Part shown: piece by piece, positions 18,487 to 25,822 of the stretch
How the letters are laid out: each line of letters starts with the position of its first letter
Position numbering within the stretch: the stretch's first letter is position 1
From: an uncultured Phocaeicola sp.
GTDB taxonomy: Bacteria; Bacteroidota; Bacteroidia; Bacteroidales; Bacteroidaceae
Assembly: GCA_947626525.1 (NCBI GenBank)
Contig: CANQSM010000024.1
Location: 1-37,675 of the forward strand
DNA length: 37,675 bases
Direction of reading: 5' to 3'
Translations under genes and position numbers: made by a program
Notes under the pieces: model-generated
The model's input: only the letters and a program-made list of their open reading frames with translations
The model's database searches: none
What the model was told of the DNA's origin: nothing

Positions 18487-18969
18487 TTATTCTGTTTTAT
18501 CGGCTTCACGAAATTCAGGTTTTGCGCTAATTTCTCCATCATACGGATAAATGTCCATGATAGCCGTTTCGCTGATTGAAGCGATGACATAATCAGCCAT
18601 AGTCCCTTTCATACCCTTATCTAGTTTCTTGACAGCATCACGCAAATCTGCTGCTTGCACCAGAATTTGGGTAGCCTTTTTTTTCTCGGCACCGCTTTTT
18701 TCATCCAATGTAATAAAATATAGCTTACATTTAAACCAACGGTCTGCAGCATCTTCTTCGCTTACGAACAGTTCACTATAATTGGCCCGTTTGATATCGG
18801 ATACTGTAAATTCTCCACTTATAAACGGTGTCATCTCTTCAATAATACGTCTTTCAGCTTCCGTAAAGCTTAACGCATCTACCAAATAAGGTTCCGTTAC
18901 TTTCTTGTTCATTCCGTTTTCCATTGTTTTTTCGTAACGGATTTTGCATTCAAACCAATTGTGCATCAT
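18487..18969 (-). CDS. DUF4494 family protein
   Basis: This 160-aa soluble protein has no signal peptide or membrane segment. It begins with the family pattern NWFECKIRYEKT and contains a second copy-like segment DRWFKCKLYFITLDE, consistent with DUF4494, a conserved Bacteroidales family of unknown function. Either of two consecutive ATG codons may be used. It is probably cotranscribed with the YggS-like gene downstream, an arrangement I recall as common in the order, but no function follows from it. The charged C-terminus is variable. Confidence 0.85.
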   Translation of the reverse strand: MMHNWFECKIRYEKTMENGMNKKVTEPYLVDALSFTEAERRIIEEMTPFISGEFTVSDIKRANYSELFVSEEDAADRWFKCKLYFITLDEKSGAEKKKATQILVQAADLRDAVKKLDKGMKGTMADYVIASISETAIMDIYPYDGEISAKPEFREADKTE

Positions 18970-19130
18970 AATTTAATTAGCTGTTTGTCTGTTGTTAATA
19001 TTATAATCATACCGTATTCTGCAAAGAGTTATATGAAATCTGAAGCAAAAAGGGAATATTAAATTTTCCTCATAAAATTTAATTTTTTCATAGATGCAGT
19101 TCGGATGTTATTTTTCTTTTTTCTTATTTT

Positions 19131-19277
19131 CTAGTTCTTGCGTTTTTTCCCGAGTAATAGCGGGATGACTTCGGCTGCTAATATGTTACTTAAAGACGTG
19201 TCAGGTATAACAATAGCCGTCAAGATAATTTTAGAAGTATCCTTTTTCTTGGATAAAGCCATATCAATGAAGCTCAT
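19131..19277 (-). CDS. Putative 48-aa small protein
   Basis: A short reading frame encodes MSFIDMALSKKKDTSKIILT, continuing with a moderately hydrophobic middle and ending LLLGKKRKN. Support for it being real is a Bacteroidetes promoter with correct spacing just upstream on the same strand (19304-19335) and an A-rich leader before the ATG. The basic N- and C-termini around a hydrophobic core suggest membrane or nucleic-acid contact, but no family is recognised. The + strand frame at 19138-19350 overlaps it and is less convincing. This could instead be a leader peptide or untranslated RNA. Confidence 0.45.
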   Translation of the reverse strand: MSFIDMALSKKKDTSKIILTAIVIPDTSLSNILAAEVIPLLLGKKRKN

Positions 19278-19303
19278 AATCTTTTTGTTTTTTATTTTAG
19301 TTG

Positions 19304-19335
19304 CAAACTTACATAATTATTTCCGAATACAGCAA
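19304..19335 (-). promoter_or_regulatory. Promoter for the 48-aa ORF
   Basis: On the - strand, a -7 box TA-AG-TTTG (19311-19304) lies 21 nt after a TTG (19335-19333) that fits the -33 element. It faces the small ORF, whose start codon is 26 nt downstream. Confidence 0.6.
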
Positions 19336-19382
19336 GAAAAAAACGTCTAAGATATGCTTCCCTTGAATTAATCTTCTTTTTG

Positions 19383-19414
19383 TTTGCGTAGTTTAGCCCG
19401 ATAAACTATCTTTG
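19383..19414 (+). promoter_or_regulatory. Promoter of the aminotransferase gene
   Basis: A -33 TTTG (19383-19386) and a -7 TA-TC-TTTG (19407-19414) are separated by 20 nt, an excellent match to the Bacteroidetes primary-sigma promoter. The ATG follows at 19450. It is back to back with the - strand promoter at 19304-19335. Confidence 0.8.
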
Positions 19415-19449
19415 CCGACATTAAAAATACATTATAGATTCAGCATAAT

Positions 19450-20649
19450 ATGCCACAAATATCAATTCGCGGAACAGAAATGCCCGCATCACCTATTCGT
19501 AAATTAGCTCCTTTAGCTGAAGCTGCCAAACAAAGAGGTGTCCATGTATATCACTTGAATATAGGTCAGCCGGATTTGCCTACACCTAAGGCTGCCATTG
19601 AAGCAATTCGCCATATAGACAGAACTGTATTGGAGTATAGCCCGAGTCAGGGATACAGAAGTTATCGTGAAAAGTTGACAGGATATTATAAGAAATTTGA
19701 TATTAATTTAACAGCGGATGATATTATCATTACTACCGGGGGGTCGGAAGCCGTGTTGTTTGCTTTCCTTTCTTGTCTGAATCCGGGAGATGAAATCATA
19801 GTTCCAGAACCTGCGTATGCCAATTATATGGCTTTTGCCATTTCTGCAGGAGCTGTTATCCGTACTATAACCACTACTATTGACGAGGGCTTTTCACTCC
19901 CGAAAGTGGAAAAGTTTGAAGAGTTAATAAATGAACGCACCAAAGCTATATTAATATGTAATCCGAATAATCCTACCGGATATCTATATACACGTCGAGA
20001 GATGAATCAGATACGTGATCTTGTGAAAAAATATGATTTGTATCTTTTTTCTGATGAAGTGTATCGTGAATTTATTTATACTGGTTCTCCATATATATCT
20101 GCTTGTCATTTGGAGGGGATTGAGAACAATGTCGTATTGATTGATTCCGTATCCAAAAGATATTCGGAATGTGGCATTCGTATTGGTGCGCTGATTACTA
20201 AAAATAAAGAAGTGCGTAGTGCCGTGATGAAATTCTGCCAAGCCCGTCTGAGTCCTCCTCTTATAGGACAGATAGCGGCGGAAGCATCGCTGGATGAACC
20301 GGAGGAGTACACACGTGACACCTATGACGAATATGTAGAACGACGCAAATGCCTGATTGATGGTTTGAACCGTATTCCAGGAGTATATTCGCCTATACCT
20401 ATGGGAGCTTTTTATACTGTAGCTAAACTGCCGGTAGATGACTGTGAAAAGTTTTGTGCATGGTGCCTTTCTGATTTTAACTATGAAAACGAGACTGTGA
20501 TGATGGCTCCGGCCGCGGGATTCTATACTACCCCTGGCGCGGGGCGCAATGAAGTGCGTATTGCATATGTGTTGAAAAAGGAGGATTTGATTCGTGCTCT
20601 TTTTGTATTACGCAAGGCATTAGAGGCGTATCTGGGAAGAACCGAGTAA
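19450..20649 (+). CDS. Class I aspartate-type aminotransferase
   Basis: This 399-aa PLP enzyme most likely transfers amino groups between aspartate (or another amino acid) and 2-oxoglutarate. The PLP lysine is Lys236 in IDSVSKRYSECGIRIG, and the substrate carboxylate arginine is in GRNEVRIAYV near the C-terminus. NPNNPTG (171-177) and SDEVYREF (201-208) provide Asn, Asp202 and Tyr205 of the cofactor site. These features identify the fold-type I, aspartate-aminotransferase-like group. Exact specificity (aspartate, aromatic or methionine) is not readable. It has a strong own promoter and is followed after 3 nt by the permease gene. Confidence 0.9.
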   Translation: MPQISIRGTEMPASPIRKLAPLAEAAKQRGVHVYHLNIGQPDLPTPKAAIEAIRHIDRTVLEYSPSQGYRSYREKLTGYYKKFDINLTADDIIITTGGSEAVLFAFLSCLNPGDEIIVPEPAYANYMAFAISAGAVIRTITTTIDEGFSLPKVEKFEELINERTKAILICNPNNPTGYLYTRREMNQIRDLVKKYDLYLFSDEVYREFIYTGSPYISACHLEGIENNVVLIDSVSKRYSECGIRIGALITKNKEVRSAVMKFCQARLSPPLIGQIAAEASLDEPEEYTRDTYDEYVERRKCLIDGLNRIPGVYSPIPMGAFYTVAKLPVDDCEKFCAWCLSDFNYENETVMMAPAAGFYTTPGAGRNEVRIAYVLKKEDLIRALFVLRKALEAYLGRTE

Positions 20650-20652
20650 CGA

Positions 20653-21897
20653 ATGAATTTAGAATTCTTCATAGCAAAAAGAATTTATTTTCATAGCGAC
20701 TTGAAAAAGCAAGTGGCCAAACCTGCTATATGCATTGCTATAATTGGCATGGCACTCGGATTGGTGATTATGATTATTTCATTGAGTGTGGTAATGGGAT
20801 TCAAGCGTGAGGTTAGTTCTAAGGTTATTGGTTTTGGATCTCATATACAAATAAGCAATTTCCGGAGCAATCAGTCATACGAGACTTTACCGGTTGTGGC
20901 TGATGACAGTTTATTGTCAGTATTGGTGCATATCGGTGGAGTGAGTCATGTTCAGAGATATGCTACAAAACCGGGTATGATTAAGACAGAAGACTATTTT
21001 CAGGGAATGGTGCTGAAAGGAGTGGGGCAGGAGTACGATATGACGTTTATGCGCAATCATCTTGTAGAAGGTGAGATACCCATTTTTACGGATTCTGTAG
21101 CTTCCAATAGGATACTTATCTCCCGTTCGCTAGCCAATAAATTGCATATCCGGTTGGGAGATGTGCTCTATACTTATTATATACAAGAAACTATTCGTGC
21201 TCGAAAACTGAAGGTGGCAGGTATTTATGAGACTAATTTCTCGGATTATGACAATCTGTTCGTTATCGGAGATATTTATACGGTGAATCATTTGAATAAG
21301 TGGGAAAAAGACCAAGCAAGTGGTATAGAAATAAAGGTAACCAATTATGATGAGTTAGAGAATATAGCTTATAAGGTGGCGGATTACACGGATTCAATGG
21401 TGGACCGCCATGGAAATACATACTATACCCAGACCATTGAAGAGTTGACTCCCCAATTATTTGCATGGCTGGGAGTATTGGATTTGAATGTATGGGTCAT
21501 TTTAATTTTGATGTTAGGTGTAGCCGGATTTTCAATGATATCCGGTTTACTTATTATCATATTAGAACGTACCAATATGATTGGTGTGTTGAAAGCATTG
21601 GGAAGTACTAATTGTTCCATACGTAAGATATTTCTTTACTTTTCGGTATTCATTATAGGTAAGGGGATGTTATGGGGGAATATTATCGGTTTATCCTTGT
21701 GTTATATCCAATATCAGTGGCGTGCCGTTAAACTTGATCCGGCCAATTATTATATAGATTCCGTACCCATTTATTTTAATGTTTGGATATGGTTGATTCT
21801 GAATATTTTTACATTGGTTGTAGCTGTACTGATTCTTATAGGTCCTTCTTTTCTGATATCCCGTATTCACCCGGCTAAATCAATTCGTTTTGAGTGA
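20653..21897 (+). CDS. LolC/LolE-type ABC transporter permease
   Basis: The 414-aa inner-membrane protein has one N-terminal membrane helix (~26-48, IAIIGMALGLVIMIISLSVV). A large periplasmic MacB/Lol-type domain follows, then three C-terminal helices (~280-305, ~325-350 and ~380-402) typical of the FtsX/LolCE permease fold. A conserved loop reads MIGVLKALGSTNCSIRKIFL. Family members extract lipoproteins from the inner membrane for transfer to the outer membrane together with an LolD ATPase; no ATPase gene is adjacent. It is cotranscribed with the aminotransferase (3-nt gap). LolC versus LolE cannot be separated, since Bacteroidales often have related paralogues. Confidence 0.85.
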   Translation: MNLEFFIAKRIYFHSDLKKQVAKPAICIAIIGMALGLVIMIISLSVVMGFKREVSSKVIGFGSHIQISNFRSNQSYETLPVVADDSLLSVLVHIGGVSHVQRYATKPGMIKTEDYFQGMVLKGVGQEYDMTFMRNHLVEGEIPIFTDSVASNRILISRSLANKLHIRLGDVLYTYYIQETIRARKLKVAGIYETNFSDYDNLFVIGDIYTVNHLNKWEKDQASGIEIKVTNYDELENIAYKVADYTDSMVDRHGNTYYTQTIEELTPQLFAWLGVLDLNVWVILILMLGVAGFSMISGLLIIILERTNMIGVLKALGSTNCSIRKIFLYFSVFIIGKGMLWGNIIGLSLCYIQYQWRAVKLDPANYYIDSVPIYFNVWIWLILNIFTLVVAVLILIGPSFLISRIHPAKSIRFE

Positions 21898-22495
21898 ATG
21901 GACTAATGTAGGGATGATGTGGATATAGAATATTGCATTGTTGCAAAAAGTATGAGTGCGTAGATTGAAACTATGAAGCATATCGAGTTCTCGACCCAGA
22001 CAGTTCCAAGGCGAAAAAATCATCGAACAGTCTCTGGAGTATTATCGGCATTTCAATTCCTGAGAGAATGTCTCTCGCCTGTTTCAGTAGACCAGCCCCA
22101 CATAATCCCGAATTCGTCGTATTCCTGTTTCGTTATAGGTTCGAGGAAATTATAAAATCCGAAACTTGGAATCCCCACGCCTCTTTATTGTCTTTTGAAA
22201 AGAAACCAGCCATTGATATGAAGCTTATCAATGAAGGGCAGCCTAATGTGGCTCTGATTTTATTTCGAATTCACGTAAAATAAAAATTTCTTGGTATAAA
22301 AATCCTTTGATTTTTATTTATTTTCTCCTCATATGAGAAAAATAAAGTGACCGTCTTTTCATTAAAATTCATGGTATCCTACGCAATCTAAAACTCATAG
22401 GTTGCAAAATCCAGACCGTCTTACTCTGTGATAATTTATTGCTATAAAAACTGTTAAACTATTAACGAAGAACGAACAAATATATCAAACTTTAT
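21898..22495. other. 600-nt accessory intergenic stretch without a convincing gene
   Basis: Short frames here (for example 21973-22155 and 22068-22283) have no family resemblance and run through the palindromic repeat. The stretch holds repeat copy C (22186-22279) and a small palindrome of 7-nt arms TTTTCTC/GAGAAAA at 22321-22341. An A/T-rich promoter zone leads to the next operon. Decayed gene remnants are possible but not identifiable. Confidence 0.6.
22186..22279 (-). repeat. Dispersed palindromic repeat, copy C (inverted, diverged)
   Basis: The reverse complement aligns along its length with 17581-17675, with many substitutions and a few gaps. The central palindrome at 22211-22233 keeps 21 of 23 bases of the core found in copies A and B, with 8-nt arms. 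The arms outside the core no longer pair well, so this looks like an old copy. Confidence 0.75.
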
Positions 22496-22503
22496 TACAT
22501 TTG
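22496..22503 (+). promoter_or_regulatory. -7 box of the GNAT-IbrA-IbrB operon
   Basis: TA-CA-TTTG fits the -7 consensus and lies 24 nt before the ATG at 22528. A proper -33 element is not evident, so expression may be weak or need an activator. Because this box covers the TTG at 22501, that codon is not the start of the gene. Confidence 0.6.
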
Positions 22504-22527
22504 CGACAGAACATTAGGCTTTTCGAT

Positions 22528-22947
22528 ATGGATATTATAAAACTTCCCGGTACGAACAAGAGATTGTATGAACTTGTCTGCTCGTTAGTTATGAATCCGG
22601 CCGTTCTACGACAAAACAACAATTATCCGTTCAAAACGAGTGCCAAATATGTATGGTATGTGGCGACTGAAGAAGGACAAACTATAGGTTTTATGCCGGT
22701 AAAAGCTACAGAAACCAACAATTATTTAATAGACAACTATTATGTAAATGGAGATAATTTTACTCTTTTAAAAAGTCTATTAGAAGAAGTCATCAAAGAC
22801 CATAAGGATGAAGCGAATATTTGGGCAACAGTTCACAAACGGCATGTGGAATTGTTTGTGCAAAATGGATTTCGCATCCACGTTGAATGGAAAAATTACG
22901 ACAAAATGAAATATTGTTCCAAGAAAAGAGTGGTATGTACAGATTAA
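22528..22947 (+). CDS. GNAT-like acetyltransferase of the IbrA/IbrB operon
   Basis: From ATG 22528 the protein is 139 aa: MDIIKLPGTNKRLYELVCSL is the beginning. The strand-helix pattern KYVWYVATEEGQTIGFMPVK, DNYYVNGDNFTLLKSLLEEV and VELFVQNGFRIHVEWKNYDK resembles a small GNAT fold, including the late GF-x-WKNYDKM segment. A classical Q/RxxGxG/A acetyl-CoA loop is not clear, so catalytic activity is uncertain. Its last 13 nt overlap the next gene's chosen start, implying translational coupling. The role is unknown; coexpression with IbrA/IbrB-like proteins suggests a shared function, perhaps acting on the same substrate. Confidence 0.65.
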   Translation: MDIIKLPGTNKRLYELVCSLVMNPAVLRQNNNYPFKTSAKYVWYVATEEGQTIGFMPVKATETNNYLIDNYYVNGDNFTLLKSLLEEVIKDHKDEANIWATVHKRHVELFVQNGFRIHVEWKNYDKMKYCSKKRVVCTD

Positions 22948-24221
22948 ATGTATATGAAGCTACACAGAGAAGATTAAAAATTATTTTCGATTATTTCGAT
23001 TACGTATATGTTTCTTTCTCAGGAGGAAAGGATAGCGGGGTGCTTTTAAACCTATGTATTGACTATATTCGCAGGAATAATCTGCAATGCAAACTGGGAG
23101 TATTCCATATGGATTACGAAGTTCAGTATCACCAGACTGTAGACTATATAGAACGTACTTTCTCCGAAAATCAGGATATTCTGGAAATTTTTCATTGTTG
23201 TGTGCCTTTTAAAGTTACAACATGCACATCTATGTTTCAATTATATTGGAGACCATGGGACAATAAATGCCAAGATATTTGGGTTAGGGATATGCCTTCC
23301 CGCTGTTTTACGGAGAAAGATTTTAAGTTTTTCAACAATGAGATTTGGGATTATGACTTTCAAAATCAATTTGCAGGATGGCTACGTAAAAGAAAAAAAT
23401 GCAAAAGTATTTGTTGTCTAGTAGGAATTAGGACACAAGAAAGCTTTAATCGTTGGAGAACTATACATAGCGACAAAAATTTTAGGTATTTATGGAACTA
23501 TAAATGGACTCATAAAACAGGATGGCGACAATATAATGCATATCCCATATATGACTGGGCTACCACAGATATATGGACGGCGAATGGGCGTTTCGGATGG
23601 TTGTACAATCATCTTTACGATCTTTACTACCAAGCCGGAATACCACTCTCTCGACAACGGGTTGCAAGCCCTTTCATTTCTCAAGCCATTCCCACCATTG
23701 CTATATACAGAGCAATAGACCCCAATACATGGGGACGTATGATAGGACGAGTCAATGGAGTAGGATGTGCAGGCCTATATGGCAATACGGCGGCAATGGG
23801 ATGGAGAGGCATAACCTGTCCGCAAGGATTCTCGTGGAAAAAATACATGTATTTTTTATTGGACACACTTCCTAAAGAAACACGTATGAATTATCTGGAC
23901 AAATTATCAGTAAGTATCAAATTCTGGAGGGAAAAGGGAGGATGTTTGTCAGATAAAACCATAGAAAAGCTGAAAGCCGCCAATATCCCTATTACTGTAG
24001 AAGAAACAACTGCCTATCGTACGAGCAAGAAGCCCGTGCGCATGGAATATTTAGATGATATAGATATTGCGGAATTCAGAGAGATTCCTACATATAAACG
24101 AATGTGTATTTGTATCATGAAAAATGACCATACATGCAAATATATGGGATTTTCTCAAACAAAACGGGAAAAGGAGATGCGAGAACGCACTATGAACAAA
24201 TATAAAAATCAGGTAAAATGA
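22935..24221 (+). CDS. IbrA-like PAPS-reductase/PP-loop protein (DUF3440)
   Basis: From ATG 22935 the protein is 428 aa. The N-terminal adenine-nucleotide alpha-hydrolase domain has the PP-loop SFSGGKDSG (27-35), the ATP-binding motif of PAPS reductases and of the phosphorothioation enzyme DndC. A C-terminal DUF3440 region includes CLVGIRTQESFNRWRTIH, YPIYDWATTDIWTANGRF and GWRGITCPQGFSWKKYMYF. This is the IbrA architecture; in E. coli IbrA with IbrB activates prophage-borne eib genes. The true reaction is unknown: sulfur activation or nucleotide chemistry is inferred from the motif. The gene overlaps its neighbours on both sides (13 and 4 nt). The upstream ATG (22887) lies inside the GNAT gene and is less likely. 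Confidence 0.88.
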   Translation: MYRLNVYEATQRRLKIIFDYFDYVYVSFSGGKDSGVLLNLCIDYIRRNNLQCKLGVFHMDYEVQYHQTVDYIERTFSENQDILEIFHCCVPFKVTTCTSMFQLYWRPWDNKCQDIWVRDMPSRCFTEKDFKFFNNEIWDYDFQNQFAGWLRKRKKCKSICCLVGIRTQESFNRWRTIHSDKNFRYLWNYKWTHKTGWRQYNAYPIYDWATTDIWTANGRFGWLYNHLYDLYYQAGIPLSRQRVASPFISQAIPTIAIYRAIDPNTWGRMIGRVNGVGCAGLYGNTAAMGWRGITCPQGFSWKKYMYFLLDTLPKETRMNYLDKLSVSIKFWREKGGCLSDKTIEKLKAANIPITVEETTAYRTSKKPVRMEYLDDIDIAEFREIPTYKRMCICIMKNDHTCKYMGFSQTKREKEMRERTMNKYKNQVK

Positions 24222-24742
24222 TAAACAATTTTAGAAGTCCGGTATACTCTGTCAAAGCTATACCTTTAGAGAAAGTAGTAGCCAACAGCTATAACCCTAA
24301 TATTGTAGCTCCACCGGAAATGCGGTTATTGGAATTATCCATTTGGGAAGACGGATATACAATGCCTTGCGTCTGCTATTACCTGAAAGACAAAGATCAA
24401 TACGAACTGGTAGATGGTTACCATAGATATATGGTAATGAAAACTTCTCAACGTATATATGAACGGGAACACGGGTTACTGCCGGTAGTGGTAATAGACA
24501 AAGATATATCTAACCGTATGGCATCAACCATTCGTCATAACAGAGCACGAGGAGTACACTCTATCGAACTGATGTCGGGTATCGTATCTGAATTAGTCCG
24601 GTCAGGTATGTCTGATAGCTGGATTATGGAAAATATAGGAATGGATAAAGATGAATTGCTTCGCCTCAAACAAATATCCGGACTTGCTGAACTATTTGCA
24701 GGAAAAGATTTCAGCATGTCTGAAGAATGGCAAGAAGACTAA
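24218..24742 (+). CDS. IbrB-like ParB-fold protein
   Basis: This 174-aa protein has a ParB/sulfiredoxin-like N-terminal domain: the loop VANSYNPN (21-28), ELVDGYHRYMVM (63-74, the ParB GxHR-type box) and STIRHNRARGVHS (103-115). The last ~50 residues form a probable helix-turn-helix (MSDSWIMENIGMDKDELLRL). ParB-fold domains bind or hydrolyse nucleotides (CTP or ATP), so a similar activity is possible. It is the standard IbrB partner of IbrA and overlaps it by 4 nt (ATGA), so the two are made together. No partition locus (ParA) is adjacent, arguing against plasmid segregation. Confidence 0.85.
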   Translation: MINNFRSPVYSVKAIPLEKVVANSYNPNIVAPPEMRLLELSIWEDGYTMPCVCYYLKDKDQYELVDGYHRYMVMKTSQRIYEREHGLLPVVVIDKDISNRMASTIRHNRARGVHSIELMSGIVSELVRSGMSDSWIMENIGMDKDELLRLKQISGLAELFAGKDFSMSEEWQED

Positions 24743-24815
24743 CTACTGATTACAAGGTATTTTTAGCTTTTAAAGGATTTGTATATTAAAAAGTAGACAA
24801 AAAAGTATTGGAATG

Positions 24816-24847
24816 TTTGGAAGAATAGAATAAAATTTCTACCTTTG
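24816..24847 (+). promoter_or_regulatory. Promoter of tRNA-Lys
   Basis: TTTG (24816-24819) and TA-CC-TTTG (24840-24847) are 20 nt apart, matching both elements of the Bacteroidetes consensus, and the tRNA begins 22 nt later. Confidence 0.8.
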
Positions 24848-24869
24848 CGACCACAAAACATGAAGAAAT

Positions 24870-24942
24870 GCACTCTTAGCTCAGTTGGTAGAGCAACTGA
24901 CTCTTAATCAGTGGGTCCAGGGTTCGAATCCCTGAGGGTGTA
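24870..24942 (+). tRNA. tRNA-Lys (anticodon CTT)
   Basis: A full 73-nt cloverleaf can be drawn. The acceptor GCACTCT pairs with AGGGTGT (two G-U), and the D-arm contains TAGCTCAGTTGGTAGAGCA. The anticodon stem ACTGA/TCAGT holds loop CTCTTAA with anticodon CTT. The T-arm is CAGGGTTCGAATCCCTG and the discriminator is A. The anticodon reads AAG and its identity fits lysine. The CCA end is not encoded. It stands alone and is followed by a strong inverted repeat at 24982-25045. Confidence 0.95.
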
Positions 24943-24981
24943 CGTGAGGCGATTACTTATGTAATTGGACATTATAAAATA

Positions 24982-25045
24982 AAATATTGTAAATGGAAAA
25001 TATGGGGATCCAAAGTGAGTTCCGTATTTTCCATTTATAATATTT
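24982..25045. repeat. Strong inverted repeat downstream of tRNA-Lys
   Basis: Arms 24982-25005 and 25022-25045 are 24 nt each and complementary at 22 positions, with a 16-nt loop; the mismatched positions can form wobble pairs in RNA. It is 40 nt past the tRNA. It could terminate the tRNA transcript or mark the end of an inserted element. Confidence 0.8.
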
Positions 25046-25413
25046 ATTTTGCCGAAGAACTGAGTCTCCGTGAAAAAGAGGCGGATCCTTACTATGTAAC
25101 CATCTTCTCGTCTTTATTATCTTCACTCCAGACAGTTAATTCACAAGCGATTGTCTCAAAAGTGAAGATGGAGAAATGTGCTCTTTACGGATATAGGAAA
25201 GGAGCGGAAAAACTGTCGGAGTTTTCGGAAAGATTCTTAAGAAAGTTTCGGAAAACTCCGGGAGTTTCGGCGGAGCTTCTTAAGAGTTTTTCCTTACACT
25301 TTCTTTAATCCCGGCATCGCTCATGCGGTCGGGTTTGTTGCAACGCGGATTTCCAATCCCCGCTTATAATTTCCTGCACGACCAGGCCAGAAGTAACCAA
25401 TCCAAGGGGTCTT
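25046..25413. other. Repeat-rich accessory stretch, no convincing gene
   Basis: A frame from 25015 to 25308 runs through two palindromic zones and shows no domain. An imperfect inverted repeat occupies 25206-25293. The stretch 25345-25376 partly resembles the reverse complement of sequence beside repeat copy C (about 22139-22177), both containing TTATAATTTCCT. The segment ends at the stop codon of a decayed lipoprotein gene. Confidence 0.5.
25206..25293. repeat. Nested imperfect inverted repeat
   Basis: Outer arms GGAAAAACTG (25206-25215) and GAGTTTTTCC (25284-25293) differ from perfect pairing at one position. Inside, CGGAGTTTTCGG (25217-25228) faces CGGAAAACTCCG (25249-25260), complementary except at one position. 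CTTAAG occurs at about 25236 and again at about 25279. This looks like a folded mobile or repetitive element rather than a coding region. Confidence 0.65.
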
Positions 25414-25793
25414 TTATGGGATAATATCACGCCAATGTAGAGTATCAATATTCTCATCCTCATAAGAGTTGATTATATAAGGATGGTTTGTCTTAAATTG
25501 AGAATCATCTGCGGAAACATAGAAGTTAATACTGTAGGAGGAATTATCTCCTTTTTCAGGAGATAATCGCGCAATAAAATAAAACAACTTATAGTTTTCA
25601 TAAAATTCAAGGCATGAAGGATATCCCTGAAAATTCCAAGCCCATACAGTGGACTCTTTATAATTCTGACCGTTAATGGTGGCAGTACCTAAAATTTTAT
25701 CTTCACCTTTAAGATTTTTTTCGCACCCCCTAAGAAAGGCGACAATAAGAAAATATATAAATAGTTTCTCAAAAATAATCTATATCGCCTCAT
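25414..25793 (-). pseudogene. Frameshifted small lipoprotein gene
   Basis: ATG 25793 opens MRRYRLFLRNYLYIF, then runs out of frame. One extra base in the A-run at 25750-25753 (T-run on the - strand) would join it to a frame reading LIVAFLRGC, a lipobox, followed by EKNLKGEDKILGTATINGQN and about 75 more residues to the stop at 25414. That second frame alone has no ATG. The mature part (WAWNFQGYPSCLEFYENYKL) resembles small secreted Bacteroidales lipoproteins, possibly DUF5025-like, of unknown function. The C-terminus may also be shortened by the repeat-rich DNA at 25300-25413. A sequencing error in the run is possible. Confidence 0.6.
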
Positions 25794-25822
25794 ATCTATA
25801 TATTAGAATAATATTTGCCTTT

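Noticed and set aside
19138-19350. 70-aa + strand frame opposite the 48-aa ORF
   Set aside because: No promoter in this orientation, and a correctly spaced promoter exists for the opposite strand.
10608-22279. CRISPR array
   Set aside because: The repeated units are single, kilobases apart and palindromic, with no regular spacers and no cas genes.
21973-22283. 60- and 71-aa frames before the IbrA/IbrB operon
   Set aside because: They lack promoter support and run through repeat copy C; no domain is visible.
24218-24742. Plasmid partition ParB
   Set aside because: No ParA or parS-like cluster is adjacent; the IbrA-like neighbour identifies it as an IbrB-type protein.
25015-25308. 97-aa frame after tRNA-Lys
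   Set aside because: It starts with GTG inside a hairpin loop and its C-terminal half is the translation of a nested inverted repeat; no family resemblance.
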